A stretch of DNA of 64,000 nucleotides from Candidatus Oscillochloris fontis (GTDB lineage Bacteria; Chloroflexota; Chloroflexia; Chloroflexales; Chloroflexaceae): the NCBI RefSeq assembly GCF_004138135.1, contig NZ_RYFD01000023.1, positions 1 through 64,000 of the forward strand, read 5' to 3'. Positions 54,682-63,410 of the stretch are shown here, one piece after another. The first letter of the stretch is position 1; every line of letters starts with the position of its first letter. The notes under the pieces were generated by a model. It worked only from the letters and a program-made list of their open reading frames with translations, did not search any database and was not told the DNA's origin. A program made the translations under genes and the position numbers.

Positions 54682-55047
54682 AGCCTCATTCCTCCCGCCC
54701 GTTTACGGGCGGGAGGAATGAGGCTTGTGCGGCCTCACTCCTTGGTAGGTGCTTACCACCGCACCGCGTTCAGCGGTGTGGGGCAACCACGTGGGTATGC
54801 TATACTGTCCATGTGCGAAGGCACAATTCGGGGCACTGCACCCGTGGACCCGGTTTGCAGCACGTGACCAACTGAACCTTGCTGGTTCTGTCGAGGAATC
54901 CTTCGGCAGGTAAAACGTTCAGGGTCAGATGCCCGTGCATCTCCCATCGCTGTCGGGTTCGCCCGACAGGGCACCCGTAAACGTGCCGTACTGCTCGGAT
55001 GCCGATTCGTCGGTAGCGCCAGAGCAAAGCCCCCGCCTTGAGGCGGG
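54682..55047. ncRNA. Palindrome-bounded element with a strongly folded candidate RNA
   Basis: A perfect 21-bp-arm hairpin (54682-54725, AGCCTCATTCCTCCCGCCCG arm) bounds one side and CCCGCC-TTGA-GGCGGG (55032-55047) the other. Between them lie hairpins TGTGC/GCACA (54812-54825), CTGCA/TGCAG (54836-54860), CTGTCGAGGA/TCCTTCGGCAG (54888-54909), AGATGC/GCATCT (54927-54942) and CTGTCGGG-TTCG-CCCGACAG (54950-54969). No convincing protein is present. The layout recalls IS200/IS605-related elements that carry omega/HEARO-type RNA without a nuclease gene. Strand is undecided: a -10 (TGCTATACT, 54798-54806) reads right, while the promoter at 55218-55246 reads left. No gene is seen in 55048-55217. Confidence 0.5.
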
Positions 55048-55217
55048 TGGTGGTTTACTATAGCGCGATCCAGCCCACGGCGAGCGTCACCCGCGCTAAG
55101 CAAAAAACGCGACGCGACAAGAACGACGGTTAGTGTAGCGAAAAGAGCCGCAACAAGTAATGAGGGTAGCATCAGGGTTTCCTCTGGCGCTATAATTCAT
55201 ATACCTTGCTCGACTTG

Positions 55218-55246
55218 ATTATAGAACATATGTTTGTATTTGTCAA
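55218..55246 (-). promoter_or_regulatory. Consensus promoter with GAACATATGTTT box
   Basis: Minus strand: TTGACA, 17 bp, TATAAT, a perfect sigma-70 consensus. The spacer (plus strand 55224-55235) is GAACATATGTTT, close to the GAAC-N4-GTTC box bound by LexA in many non-proteobacteria. It points left toward the structured element and the nucleotidyltransferase at 54675. Confidence 0.8.
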
Positions 55247-55259
55247 TCATCATAAAGGC

Positions 55260-55372
55260 AGTAACTGTTCACACTTGGGGTAAAAGAAACCTCGTGTTGA
55301 CGCAAAGGGTTGTTGCAGGCTTTGCGCCTTTGCGTCAAAACCTGGAGGCTAGGAGAAGTGTGAACAGTTACT
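55260..55372. mobile_element. Miniature inverted-repeat element, family A, copy 3 (intact ends)
   Basis: Perfect 17-bp terminal inverted repeats (AGTAACTGTTCACACTT and complement) enclose the GACGCAAAGG...CCTTTGCGTC inner arms. It is flanked by AAAGGC (55254-55259 and 55373-55378). The right duplicate runs into the ribosome-binding site (GCGGAG) of the next gene. This is the best-preserved copy in the window. Confidence 0.85.
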
Positions 55373-55389
55373 AAAGGCGGAGATTCCCT

Positions 55390-58300
55390 ATGGCTGCGCT
55401 GACCCTCGGTGTATTTGCCTTGCGCCTTATCAATGCCTTTCGCTCATGGAACGATCCCACCCACGGGTCAGCCAATACCTATTTTTCCGGCAATCTCGCC
55501 CGCCATGGTGGCGATGAACTGCGTCTGCGGGCTTCATTGATTAAAGATCATCTGCTCACCCAGGGTTTCGGCTATGATCCGGCTGCGATTGAGATCGAAG
55601 CCGCTGATCGTTCCGATGTTGTCCTCTATGCTGGAAGTAGGAGTGACCGCCGCCCAGTAGCCATTGTTGAAACTAAGAAGTCGGGATTTGGGCATTTGCT
55701 TGCCACGCGCCTTGCGACAGGCGAAACTCCACCCCAGCAGTTGGCGCGTTATGTGCGCTTACGTGGTCTCTATCTTGGTGTCCTCACCAATGGCAATATC
55801 TGGCACTTTTTCGATCTTGGGGTGAGTTTACAACCGCGTGCCACGATCACCCTGACCGAACTTGATGCACTGTTGGCGGGAAGTACGACTCCGGCGCAGG
55901 CAGATGCGGCCCTTGCAGCGCATCCTTCGCTCGCCAATGCACTGCTCATTGCCCAGGATATGCTGGATGCCACGAAGTGGACAACCGTTGATGGGTATTT
56001 AGCCGAACTCAATGATGTAGGCCAGTTTCATAGCATTGCCTTAACAACGCCTGAGGCACGTAGCGGGTTGGTCCAGCAGATTGCACAGCGACTTGGCCTA
56101 CTGCGTGAAACCATTAGTGCCCAGTTTGCCCTTTTGTACCAGGATTTGACTACCTATACCCAGCTTTGTAGCCAGATCAGCGCAACCGATCCACGGCTCT
56201 ATGCGGATCGCGTCGTGGATGAGATTGCGCTCCTGGTTGGGCAGGTGACTGAACCGGATCTGCGTGACGCATTGCTTACATTGGTACACGACCTCGTGGC
56301 TGAATTTGAAGCTACCGGCGATGCTGATTGGTTCTATGCGACCTATATCGTACGCGCCCAGTCCGTCTTAGCCTATCAACAATCAGTGTTACCCGGTATG
56401 GCTGTTCCTGTTAGCAGTAGCCCAGTTGCAATACCGAAGCCTGATACGCTCCTAGCGCTGCTTTCTACCCATTTCACCTATATCACTGCCCTCGGCGAGT
56501 CCTATGCAGCATCGGTGCGATTACAACGCGCCTATAGCGAATGGCAACGCCGTGTACGCGGTGTCTATGCCGATCCCGCCCGTGAGTTTTGCCTCCAAAC
56601 CGGCTATATTCACTTTGTGCGCCTCTTCTTCGTGCGCGTGTGTGAAGACTATGGGCTGATTCAGCGCCGTATCTCCGATGGCCCTTTTAGCCAGTTCGAT
56701 GCCTACCGCCGTGCCTTGCTCGCTGGTGTGCGTGATGTCTATCAACGCCTCTTGCACGAGACCTTTGAGCGTGCCGCGAATGTCTACCACAACTTCTTCA
56801 GTCGCGCCGATCTCTATGATTGGTTCCAACTTGATGAGCGTAGCATCTTGGGGATTCTTGCGGCTCTCAATCGCTACAACTTCCAGCAACTTGATTTTGA
56901 CCTGCTAGGGCATATCTATAACGAGGGCTACATCGAGGAACAACGCCGCAGTGAGCACGGCCAATTCTATACCCCGCATGCGGTTGTGACGTACATGGTA
57001 GATAGCCTGAATCTCTTTCCGGTACGCCATGCTTCCGATACCCACCCCCTAACCACTGAGGAACGGGCGGCGATCAACCTCTCGGTCATTGATGTCTCGT
57101 GTGGGAGCGGTTCGTTTCTTGTCGAGATCGCAGCACGCAAAGCGGCCATTCTGCATGTGATGGTGCAACAGGCGCTCCTCCAACCGAGCGAGGCGATAGA
57201 ATACCTCGTTGATACGCTCGCTGGGATTGATATTAGTCCCTTTGCCTGCTATCTGGCCGAGATCAACCTGATGATGCGCTGTATGCCGTTCCTGCGCGAT
57301 ACCACGAGCGGTAGCCTGATTGCCGCCCATAGTATCAGTCGGATTCATATCTACTGCGGGGATACGTTGGAGCCAACCCGGCGTGAGTTGGTCGAGTATC
57401 ACCTGGGCCATAATGCCTCGGCACTTGGGGCGAGTGTGCCGATTGTTGAGCCGGTGCGCCTCTCTGATGAGGAGCGCCGCTTACAATCAATGAAAGATCG
57501 CAAGGCGACTCCAGGGCGGCTCATGCAGGGCAAACAGGGCTTCGATGTGGTGATCGGCAATCCACCCTACGTGAAGGCGAACGAGAGCCAGGAGACAAGC
57601 ACCTATCGCCATCAGATTCGTAGTTGGGGCATCTACCCGGTGCGCGATAAATGGGATCTGTTTGTCCCCTTTGTGTATCGCAATCTTGGGTTTTTGGCCG
57701 AAAACGGCTGGATGATCCTGATTACTACGAATGCTATCGAAACCGAAGGCTATGCCAAGCCGTTACGTGCCGATCTGAGCCGGTATTGGCTCGAACAGAT
57801 TGATTTCTTTCCCCGCCTAAAGTTGTTTGGCAACGATGTGGGTGTGATGAGTACGATCTTCAAACTCCAAAAGCGGGCGGCACTCAATCCAAGCCTGCGC
57901 CGCCGTACCCATACCGCCATCACCTGTACGAGCTATACCGAGGCTCCCATCAATCAGGCACTCGGCCCGGAAGTTCTCTTCCGCGCCAACTATATGGCTC
58001 CGCCACCAGAACTGCATACCTGCTGCGTGCCGCTCTGTGCGATTGCGTATATTGGGACGGGTCTTGAAGCGCATAGTCATGAACGTGAAGATACGATTAT
58101 CCATGGACAGCGGGTAAAAGCCTTTGATCTGGATGACAGTTTTCGGATAAGTATTGATGGGCTTTCATCTGGCGAAGCAACATATTTCACAGATCGCGGC
58201 GTGTTGGGTGCTGAAGTGCAAGCCTACTATCTGACCCGGCAGCGCTATGTCGCTTATGATTATATGAAAGCGAAGATGCGCCGCCCCCGCATCCCCGAAC

Positions 58301-59205
58301 TCTTCCGCACCCCCAAGAAGTTGCTGTTGGGTGAAACATCGGGCGGCTACTACGACACCGACCAACTCTTTGCCAACCACAGTGTGCAGGTGGTTGTACC
58401 GTGGCACGCCCTGAACGTAGATGAACGTGGGGTCAAGAAGGTACGCAACAACTCAATGGCCATATCCGGCTACACCGATCTGGAGACCATCGCCAAACTC
58501 TTTGATCTACGCTACATTCTGGCCGTGATCAATAGCGACTATATGCGGCGCTACCTGCTGTCCAACCAAGCCCAGGGTACTCGTGAAGGCCGCATCTACC
58601 CGGATGTGTGGAAACAAATGCCGGTCAAAGTGATAGACCCTAGCCAACAAGCACGCATCGGAGCACTGGTAGAGCATATCCAGGCGCTTCAGCACACCCT
58701 TCAATCTGCACCCAACGCCCAGGATGTCTACGCAACATGGCAACAAGATGGCAAACTGACTGGCAAGATCAGCGACTTCATCATTGATGGCAGCCTCAAC
58801 ACCTTTGGCGCATTGAACGAAACCCGCAAGAGTCGCTACCTCCGTGACGCTCAACAGGTCACACTCTTCAACCAGACCGGCATCAGCGTCAATGATTCCG
58901 CCAATATCCCCATCCTGGACTACTTCTGCTGGTATTGCAATGAGATTGATCCGGGCATACGTGGATACCCCTGGTCACACCTACGCAGCAGCATCCCTGT
59001 ACCACGCAACCTGAGCGAGATTGAAGCCCTGTTGAGCGCCATTGAGGCCATAGGGAGTACGCGAGAAGGGATCATCGCTGCAATAGGCACCCAGCGCAAT
59101 GAGATCGAAACAGCGGTGGTAGAAGCCTATACCAACGAATGCGCCGAAACCCTCTGGCTGACGATCCAGAGACTGGAAGCCACTCGTGCAGATGATGAGG
59201 ATTAA
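55390..59205 (+). CDS. Type IIG-like restriction-methylase fusion, copy 2
   Basis: 1271 residues. Nuclease motif: Asp76 in RSDVVLY and Glu94/Lys96 in VAIVETKKSG. Methyltransferase motif I VIDVSCGSGSF (near 568) and catalytic NPPY (near 724) follow. The C-terminal part (about 850-1130) contains a TaqI-like target-recognition segment (EGRIYPDVWKQMPV). It differs widely from the copy at 44537, so it should recognise another sequence. GGAG lies 8 bp before the ATG, contributed by the flank of the miniature element. No separate specificity subunit is nearby. Confidence 0.9.
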   Translation: MAALTLGVFALRLINAFRSWNDPTHGSANTYFSGNLARHGGDELRLRASLIKDHLLTQGFGYDPAAIEIEAADRSDVVLYAGSRSDRRPVAIVETKKSGFGHLLATRLATGETPPQQLARYVRLRGLYLGVLTNGNIWHFFDLGVSLQPRATITLTELDALLAGSTTPAQADAALAAHPSLANALLIAQDMLDATKWTTVDGYLAELNDVGQFHSIALTTPEARSGLVQQIAQRLGLLRETISAQFALLYQDLTTYTQLCSQISATDPRLYADRVVDEIALLVGQVTEPDLRDALLTLVHDLVAEFEATGDADWFYATYIVRAQSVLAYQQSVLPGMAVPVSSSPVAIPKPDTLLALLSTHFTYITALGESYAASVRLQRAYSEWQRRVRGVYADPAREFCLQTGYIHFVRLFFVRVCEDYGLIQRRISDGPFSQFDAYRRALLAGVRDVYQRLLHETFERAANVYHNFFSRADLYDWFQLDERSILGILAALNRYNFQQLDFDLLGHIYNEGYIEEQRRSEHGQFYTPHAVVTYMVDSLNLFPVRHASDTHPLTTEERAAINLSVIDVSCGSGSFLVEIAARKAAILHVMVQQALLQPSEAIEYLVDTLAGIDISPFACYLAEINLMMRCMPFLRDTTSGSLIAAHSISRIHIYCGDTLEPTRRELVEYHLGHNASALGASVPIVEPVRLSDEERRLQSMKDRKATPGRLMQGKQGFDVVIGNPPYVKANESQETSTYRHQIRSWGIYPVRDKWDLFVPFVYRNLGFLAENGWMILITTNAIETEGYAKPLRADLSRYWLEQIDFFPRLKLFGNDVGVMSTIFKLQKRAALNPSLRRRTHTAITCTSYTEAPINQALGPEVLFRANYMAPPPELHTCCVPLCAIAYIGTGLEAHSHEREDTIIHGQRVKAFDLDDSFRISIDGLSSGEATYFTDRGVLGAEVQAYYLTRQRYVAYDYMKAKMRRPRIPELFRTPKKLLLGETSGGYYDTDQLFANHSVQVVVPWHALNVDERGVKKVRNNSMAISGYTDLETIAKLFDLRYILAVINSDYMRRYLLSNQAQGTREGRIYPDVWKQMPVKVIDPSQQARIGALVEHIQALQHTLQSAPNAQDVYATWQQDGKLTGKISDFIIDGSLNTFGALNETRKSRYLRDAQQVTLFNQTGISVNDSANIPILDYFCWYCNEIDPGIRGYPWSHLRSSIPVPRNLSEIEALLSAIEAIGSTREGIIAAIGTQRNEIETAVVEAYTNECAETLWLTIQRLEATRADDED

Positions 59206-59247
59206 GAGGGGTTCTGGCGCTATAATGCACCTACCTTGACCAATTTT

Positions 59248-59276
59248 ATTGTGGAACTTATGATGGTATTTGTCGA
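59248..59276 (-). promoter_or_regulatory. Degraded copy of the shared promoter box
   Basis: Minus strand TCGACA, 17 bp, CACAAT, with GAACTTATGATG in the spacer on the plus strand. The key positions have decayed, and it lies over the start of the nucleotidyltransferase gene. It is probably a relic carried along when this block was duplicated. A rightward TATAAT sits at 59221-59226. Confidence 0.5.
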
Positions 59277-60147
59277 TCATGATCCCCATATCATCACAAT
59301 CCTGCGCTCACTATCACCTGGGCGCAAATTAGCGTTGGCCCGCGACATGAACCGCATGGCCGACCGACTGGCCCTAGCCGGTATTCAGCGGCGTAAGCCA
59401 GACACAACACCACACGAGTTAGGCTATGCCCTTGCTCTCCAACGCCTAGCACCTGAACACTATGCGCACGGGGAAGCCATACTGAAGGGATTAGCACTAA
59501 TGCCCACCCCAGTAGATCCGTTGGCCCTCGCACTACGCATCGGAGCCATGCTTGATACCCAAGCCATCCCCTATCTCGTGGTTGGTTCGGTGGCTGCGGT
59601 GGTTCACGGCGAGTACCGCATGACCCGCGATCTCGATCTCGTACTGAATCTGGCTCCTGGGTCGGTGGGAAGGTTGGAGCAGGCACTCCACACGGAGTTC
59701 AGCTTTCTGCCCAGCGACATCACCGATGCTATGCGGCGGCTCCCCACGGCCCGATCTGATTGGCAGCAGCGGGCGGGGTTTTGCGCTTATGACAACACAA
59801 CCGGCTTCCAGATTGACATCTACCTCGCCTCAGGTCGCCCCTTCGAGGTAGCCCAGTTCCAGCGGGCGCAGATCGTCAATCTTCCCGGCGAGCCAGGTGG
59901 GATACTGCGCGTCGCCAGCGCCGAAGACACCGTCTTGGCCAAATTAGAGTGGTACGCCCTCGCCCCCTCCGACCGCCAGTGGCGTGATGTGCAGGCCATT
60001 CTGCGGGTGCAGGAGGATACGCTCGACCGGGGCTACCTAGACCAATGGGCAGACGAACTCAACCTCGCCGATCTGCTGGCGTGGGCACTGCGCGGCCAAC
60101 AACCTCCCCAACCCGGCGCGGAGCCGCGTCAGCAGCGGTTGTTCTGA
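59260..60147 (+). CDS. Nucleotidyltransferase-domain protein
   Basis: About 295 residues. An N-terminal helical domain (about 1-85, with SPGRKLALARDMNRMADRLA) precedes a nucleotidyltransferase fold: PYLVVGSVAAVVHGEYRMTR, then DLDLVL with the metal-binding DxD. The C-terminus has SAEDTVLAKLEWY, typical of AbiEii-like/DUF6036 nucleotidyltransferases. The frame can start at TTG 59236, but ATG 59260 or 59263 is more likely. It is 54 bp after the Type IIG gene. A role as toxin or defence effector is possible. A fragment of its 5' end lies at 48385. Confidence 0.78.
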   Translation: MMVFVDHDPHIITILRSLSPGRKLALARDMNRMADRLALAGIQRRKPDTTPHELGYALALQRLAPEHYAHGEAILKGLALMPTPVDPLALALRIGAMLDTQAIPYLVVGSVAAVVHGEYRMTRDLDLVLNLAPGSVGRLEQALHTEFSFLPSDITDAMRRLPTARSDWQQRAGFCAYDNTTGFQIDIYLASGRPFEVAQFQRAQIVNLPGEPGGILRVASAEDTVLAKLEWYALAPSDRQWRDVQAILRVQEDTLDRGYLDQWADELNLADLLAWALRGQQPPQPGAEPRQQRLF

Positions 60148-60227
60148 GCACCCAATGGTCTGGGCGGTCAGTGATGCCGAGGGAAACACTGGCGTTGGCT
60201 GAGCTTGCCGAAGCCAACGCGCCGGTA

Positions 60228-60388
60228 TCACACCATCTCCAGAAAATTGGGCGGCGCAAAGATATTACGCCGCAATATCTTGCTGGCTTCGCCACGCCGA
60301 AAGCTTCATCGCGAGTAACTGCTGCGCGCTGATCTGATAGACCTTGATCCATGGTACATCAAGCAACAGCGAGCCGTAGCTCATGCCC
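60228..60388 (-). pseudogene. Remnant of the nucleotidyltransferase / small-gene module
   Basis: Minus-strand translation gives MSYGSLLLDVPWIKVYQISA then QQLLAMKLSAW, matching MSYGPLLIDAPGIKVYQIS in the gene at 54175. It then jumps directly to the last codons of the small frameshifted gene (NIFAPPNFLEMV region). An internal deletion has fused both genes, so this is a dead copy. A GCGTTGGCT hairpin (60192-60220) precedes it. Confidence 0.82.
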
Positions 60389-60453
60389 TATCAACCAAAA
60401 ATGGGGTATCACGAAACGTTGCAGCAGTAGCACGTTGCTCCGTTAAGGAACAT

Positions 60454-60545
60454 GTAGGGGCGTATCGTGATGCGCCCCATGGCGTCTCCACGCCATATGT
60501 CGCCGCGATCATCGCGCCAGAGGGCGCGTCGTGACGCGCCCCTAC
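60454..60545. repeat. GTAGGGGCG hairpin repeat
   Basis: Starts GTAGGGGCGTATCGTGATGC and ends with ...GACGCGCCCCTAC as an imperfect inverted repeat, with a TGGCGTCTCCACGCCA hairpin inside. The tips match the repeats at 1387 and 12852. Between 60546 and 60650 only a GGCTTCGACAGGCTCAGCC palindrome piece is seen, no gene. Confidence 0.65.
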
Positions 60546-60650
60546 AGCCGCCCAGGGTAGCACCGGCTTCCAGCCGGTTACGATGCACCACCGCCCTAGG
60601 CTCAGCCAGCGGGCTTCGACAGGCTCAGCCAGCGCCAGCGGCGACCCGTA

Positions 60651-60911
60651 TCACTCAACATCATCTTCCTCAAACGCTAAACTGCCCCCACCACAGCGCT
60701 TGATCGCCTTCACCAGACCCGCATAAGCCCACGTCTGCTGGCTGCGTGTATCCTCAGCAGGTGGCTCGGAAGCAGCCAACACATCCTGAACCTTCCAGTG
60801 CAGAACAGCAACATCAACCTCGTTGGTTGCCAACGGCATATTGCCACCGCGCAACAACCCAACGGCACGCCGGAGCCAATCGCGGGTGGTTTCGTGTTTG
60901 TCGTGGTGCAT
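60651..60911 (-). CDS. Small hypothetical protein
   Basis: 86 residues, mixed charge, ending in an acidic tail (FEEDDVE). No recognised domain and no signal peptide. Composition (WLRRAVGLLRGGNMPLATNE) looks like a folded helical protein, so it is kept as a likely gene. The stretch 60912-61020 holds no clear terminator or promoter. Confidence 0.5.
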   Translation of the reverse strand: MHHDKHETTRDWLRRAVGLLRGGNMPLATNEVDVAVLHWKVQDVLAASEPPAEDTRSQQTWAYAGLVKAIKRCGGGSLAFEEDDVE

Positions 60912-61020
60912 GGGAGAGCCTCGCTGGGTGGGGTTGGGGGTGGTAAGATTTTTGTAAGATGTCGAAAACCGAACGCCCCCACAAGTTTCTTATGCAGGGG
61001 CACTCGATCATTTATTTATT

Positions 61021-63363
61021 TTACCGCACGACGAGAGGGAGGTATACCCCATTAAGTACTTGTAGATCTGTCGTTACCGCATCCGACCAACCACCCTCAT
61101 CATCCTGCACCGATAGGGTCACTTGGTATGTGCCTGCGGTGAGTAGATCTCCAGGAATAACCGCCGTCTCTCCACCATCGAACTCGATAGCCGAGGCACC
61201 TGTTTCACCAAGTGTGGTCGGGACAAGAGCCCAACGGTAGGCGCTGATTCCACTGCCAATCTGATTTGAGTCCGTGTCGTGAGCATCCACTGCGGTGACT
61301 GTTACCGATCCCCCTTCCCTGATGGTTGCAGTCGAGATGGTTATGCTCGTTGTTGGAGAACCAAAGGTCTCACTCAATTGGGTAGTTGGAGCATCTACCG
61401 TCGCATTATCCGCTGCTAATGGTTGAGTCTCCTGATCTGTGAAGAGTGCAAGTATCGGCATCTCTTTCCCATCCGGGTACGGTGCCAGTGGCGCAAGTGG
61501 GGTATACCCAACCTCAGGAGCCTTATTCCCATCTTCAGGGGGAACGAGTGGTGCAAGCACCGTTGCGGTGTTATATGCCTCTAGCTCCCAGAGTGAGTAG
61601 TTCCGCCAGATGCCGCTCCGCCCTGTCATTTCTAGATAGATATAGCGCGTACGGAATGAGACATTGATGGCATCAATATCCCCATCACCTGATGTGGTCG
61701 TGTACGCGGTCTGCCAACGATTGTTCGTTGCGGAGTAGTAGTACAGACTATATTTAGTTGCGTAAGCGGTCTCCCAGCGCAGAACAACTTGATTGATAGT
61801 ACGTTCCTGACCTAAGTCCACATACACAAACTGAGAAGCACTGCTTCCTGATGACCAACGTGTCCCTCGGTTACCATCAGTAGCATGTGAACCTCGGTAG
61901 GATGAATTTGATGAGTTTTCGGTGCTTGAAACAATAACTGGACGATTAAGGGCATAATTCTCACCACGGATACTTTCACTACTAACGGTGTAGGCCCCTC
62001 CAGAACTACCATTATAACTGCGTGCGACCAATCGGTATGTCCCCGTACTCGTGAATCGATAGACGATCCACGAATTCATATTCTCCCCACCATCATCGTT
62101 AGATGCGACGAGTACGCCATTAGGACTGTAGAGCTCTAGGTAACTATCAAGTGAACCTGCATTACGGTTCATTCGTAGGCTCACATATGCGCCACTGGTT
62201 CCATTGATGAAATAGCTGTCGCGATCAGCGTTTGGACTAATCGTACCTTGGAGCAAGCTACCAAAAGATATCCAGCGATTATCGTCGCCGTCGGTAGGGC
62301 CAGAGGTCAGCGCAATCTGGTATGTTCCCCCCGAGTTATGGTTGTAGCTATGGGCCATAACGCGGTAGGTACCATTTGTAGGAGCCCGAAATTCGATCTT
62401 GCTATTCTGTGAGTTGTCAGAATCATCATTGACCGTCACCAAGCTACCATCTGGCGCATACAGTTTAAGGTAACTATCAAGACTACCCCCTGAGCGTTGC
62501 ATGGTTAGCCGAATCGATGTTCCTGCTGTTATCGTGAAATTGTACAGGTCTTCGTCATTATTTGGTGCTATCGTACCTGTCAAGCTTTGATTGAGCGACA
62601 GGATTCGATTATCATCCGGATCAGCCTGACCTTTGACCACAACCATCCATTTAGCCTTAAATTTACTCCATTCATATTGAACATTACCGCCGTCATATTT
62701 ACCATATCCATTTGGACCATATTTATTTCCGTATGGATCGTTAACGATAATTTTATTATCATTAGTATAACCACGAACCAGAATTATATGACCCGCAGAA
62801 GTCAGATCAGTCGAGAGTACCACGAGGTAGCCCTGATCAAGTTTCGACTTAATCTCATCGAACGTCGGAGTGGAGTCAAACTCATGTTGAAGGCCGTGCC
62901 GCTCTACATAGCCTTGAATACGCCAAGCCCAAGCCATACCGCCATCGGTTGTATGACCATAACCTCCATAGGCTGCTTTACCAGCGGAATCATTTTGCTG
63001 TCGATTAAAGGTGTAATTAAATGCCGTATACACAGATGATACATAGTAGCCATAATCGTTGGTATGAACAGTTGGTTTACTAATGGTTATCGGTTGGGGA
63101 GGGATCTTACGATAATAGGCTAATGCCATGACAGCTGATGTTGGGCCACATGCCCAGCGCCCAGCAAACGAGTCTGCTGTATCCCAAAGCTGATGAATAT
63201 AGGGGACTGGAAGATTAACAACAGCAGTGCCTGCTGGCTCAATCGGATCACTATTCTGATGGGGAGAAGCTGCAACTCTGGGAAGAGTACCAATCCATAG
63301 AACTGAGACACTCAGTAGCAGCATAATAAGGATGATAGGAGACCAACGTCGTGAACGTTCCAT
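61021..63363 (-). CDS. Secreted C39-like cysteine peptidase with PPC and F5/8C domains
   Basis: 780 residues. A signal peptide (IILIMLLLSVSVLWIG, cut after about residue 33) leads to a papain-fold C39-type peptidase: Cys72 in WACGPTSAVM, His192 in GHIILVRGY, and Asp209 in VNDPYG. Two pre-peptidase C-terminal domains (about 250-350 and 352-450) share SGGTYQIALT-type ends. An F5/8C (discoidin) domain spans about 455-595. A cadherin/PKD-like beta domain and the tail NGVYLPLVVR end the protein. I start at MERSRR; the frame upstream is antisense-like to the neighbour. It probably acts outside the cell on peptides or carbohydrate-bound targets. Confidence 0.85.
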   Translation of the reverse strand: MERSRRWSPIILIMLLLSVSVLWIGTLPRVAASPHQNSDPIEPAGTAVVNLPVPYIHQLWDTADSFAGRWACGPTSAVMALAYYRKIPPQPITISKPTVHTNDYGYYVSSVYTAFNYTFNRQQNDSAGKAAYGGYGHTTDGGMAWAWRIQGYVERHGLQHEFDSTPTFDEIKSKLDQGYLVVLSTDLTSAGHIILVRGYTNDNKIIVNDPYGNKYGPNGYGKYDGGNVQYEWSKFKAKWMVVVKGQADPDDNRILSLNQSLTGTIAPNNDEDLYNFTITAGTSIRLTMQRSGGSLDSYLKLYAPDGSLVTVNDDSDNSQNSKIEFRAPTNGTYRVMAHSYNHNSGGTYQIALTSGPTDGDDNRWISFGSLLQGTISPNADRDSYFINGTSGAYVSLRMNRNAGSLDSYLELYSPNGVLVASNDDGGENMNSWIVYRFTSTGTYRLVARSYNGSSGGAYTVSSESIRGENYALNRPVIVSSTENSSNSSYRGSHATDGNRGTRWSSGSSASQFVYVDLGQERTINQVVLRWETAYATKYSLYYYSATNNRWQTAYTTTSGDGDIDAINVSFRTRYIYLEMTGRSGIWRNYSLWELEAYNTATVLAPLVPPEDGNKAPEVGYTPLAPLAPYPDGKEMPILALFTDQETQPLAADNATVDAPTTQLSETFGSPTTSITISTATIREGGSVTVTAVDAHDTDSNQIGSGISAYRWALVPTTLGETGASAIEFDGGETAVIPGDLLTAGTYQVTLSVQDDEGGWSDAVTTDLQVLNGVYLPLVVR

Positions 63364-63410
63364 GAAACACCGTCCCTTCTTTATAGTATCAGGCGCATGA
63401 GGTGTAGAGA

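Noticed and set aside
54753-55172. 139-residue leftward ORF
   Set aside because: It runs through the hairpins of the structured element, and its later residues are arginine/proline-rich translation of palindromes.
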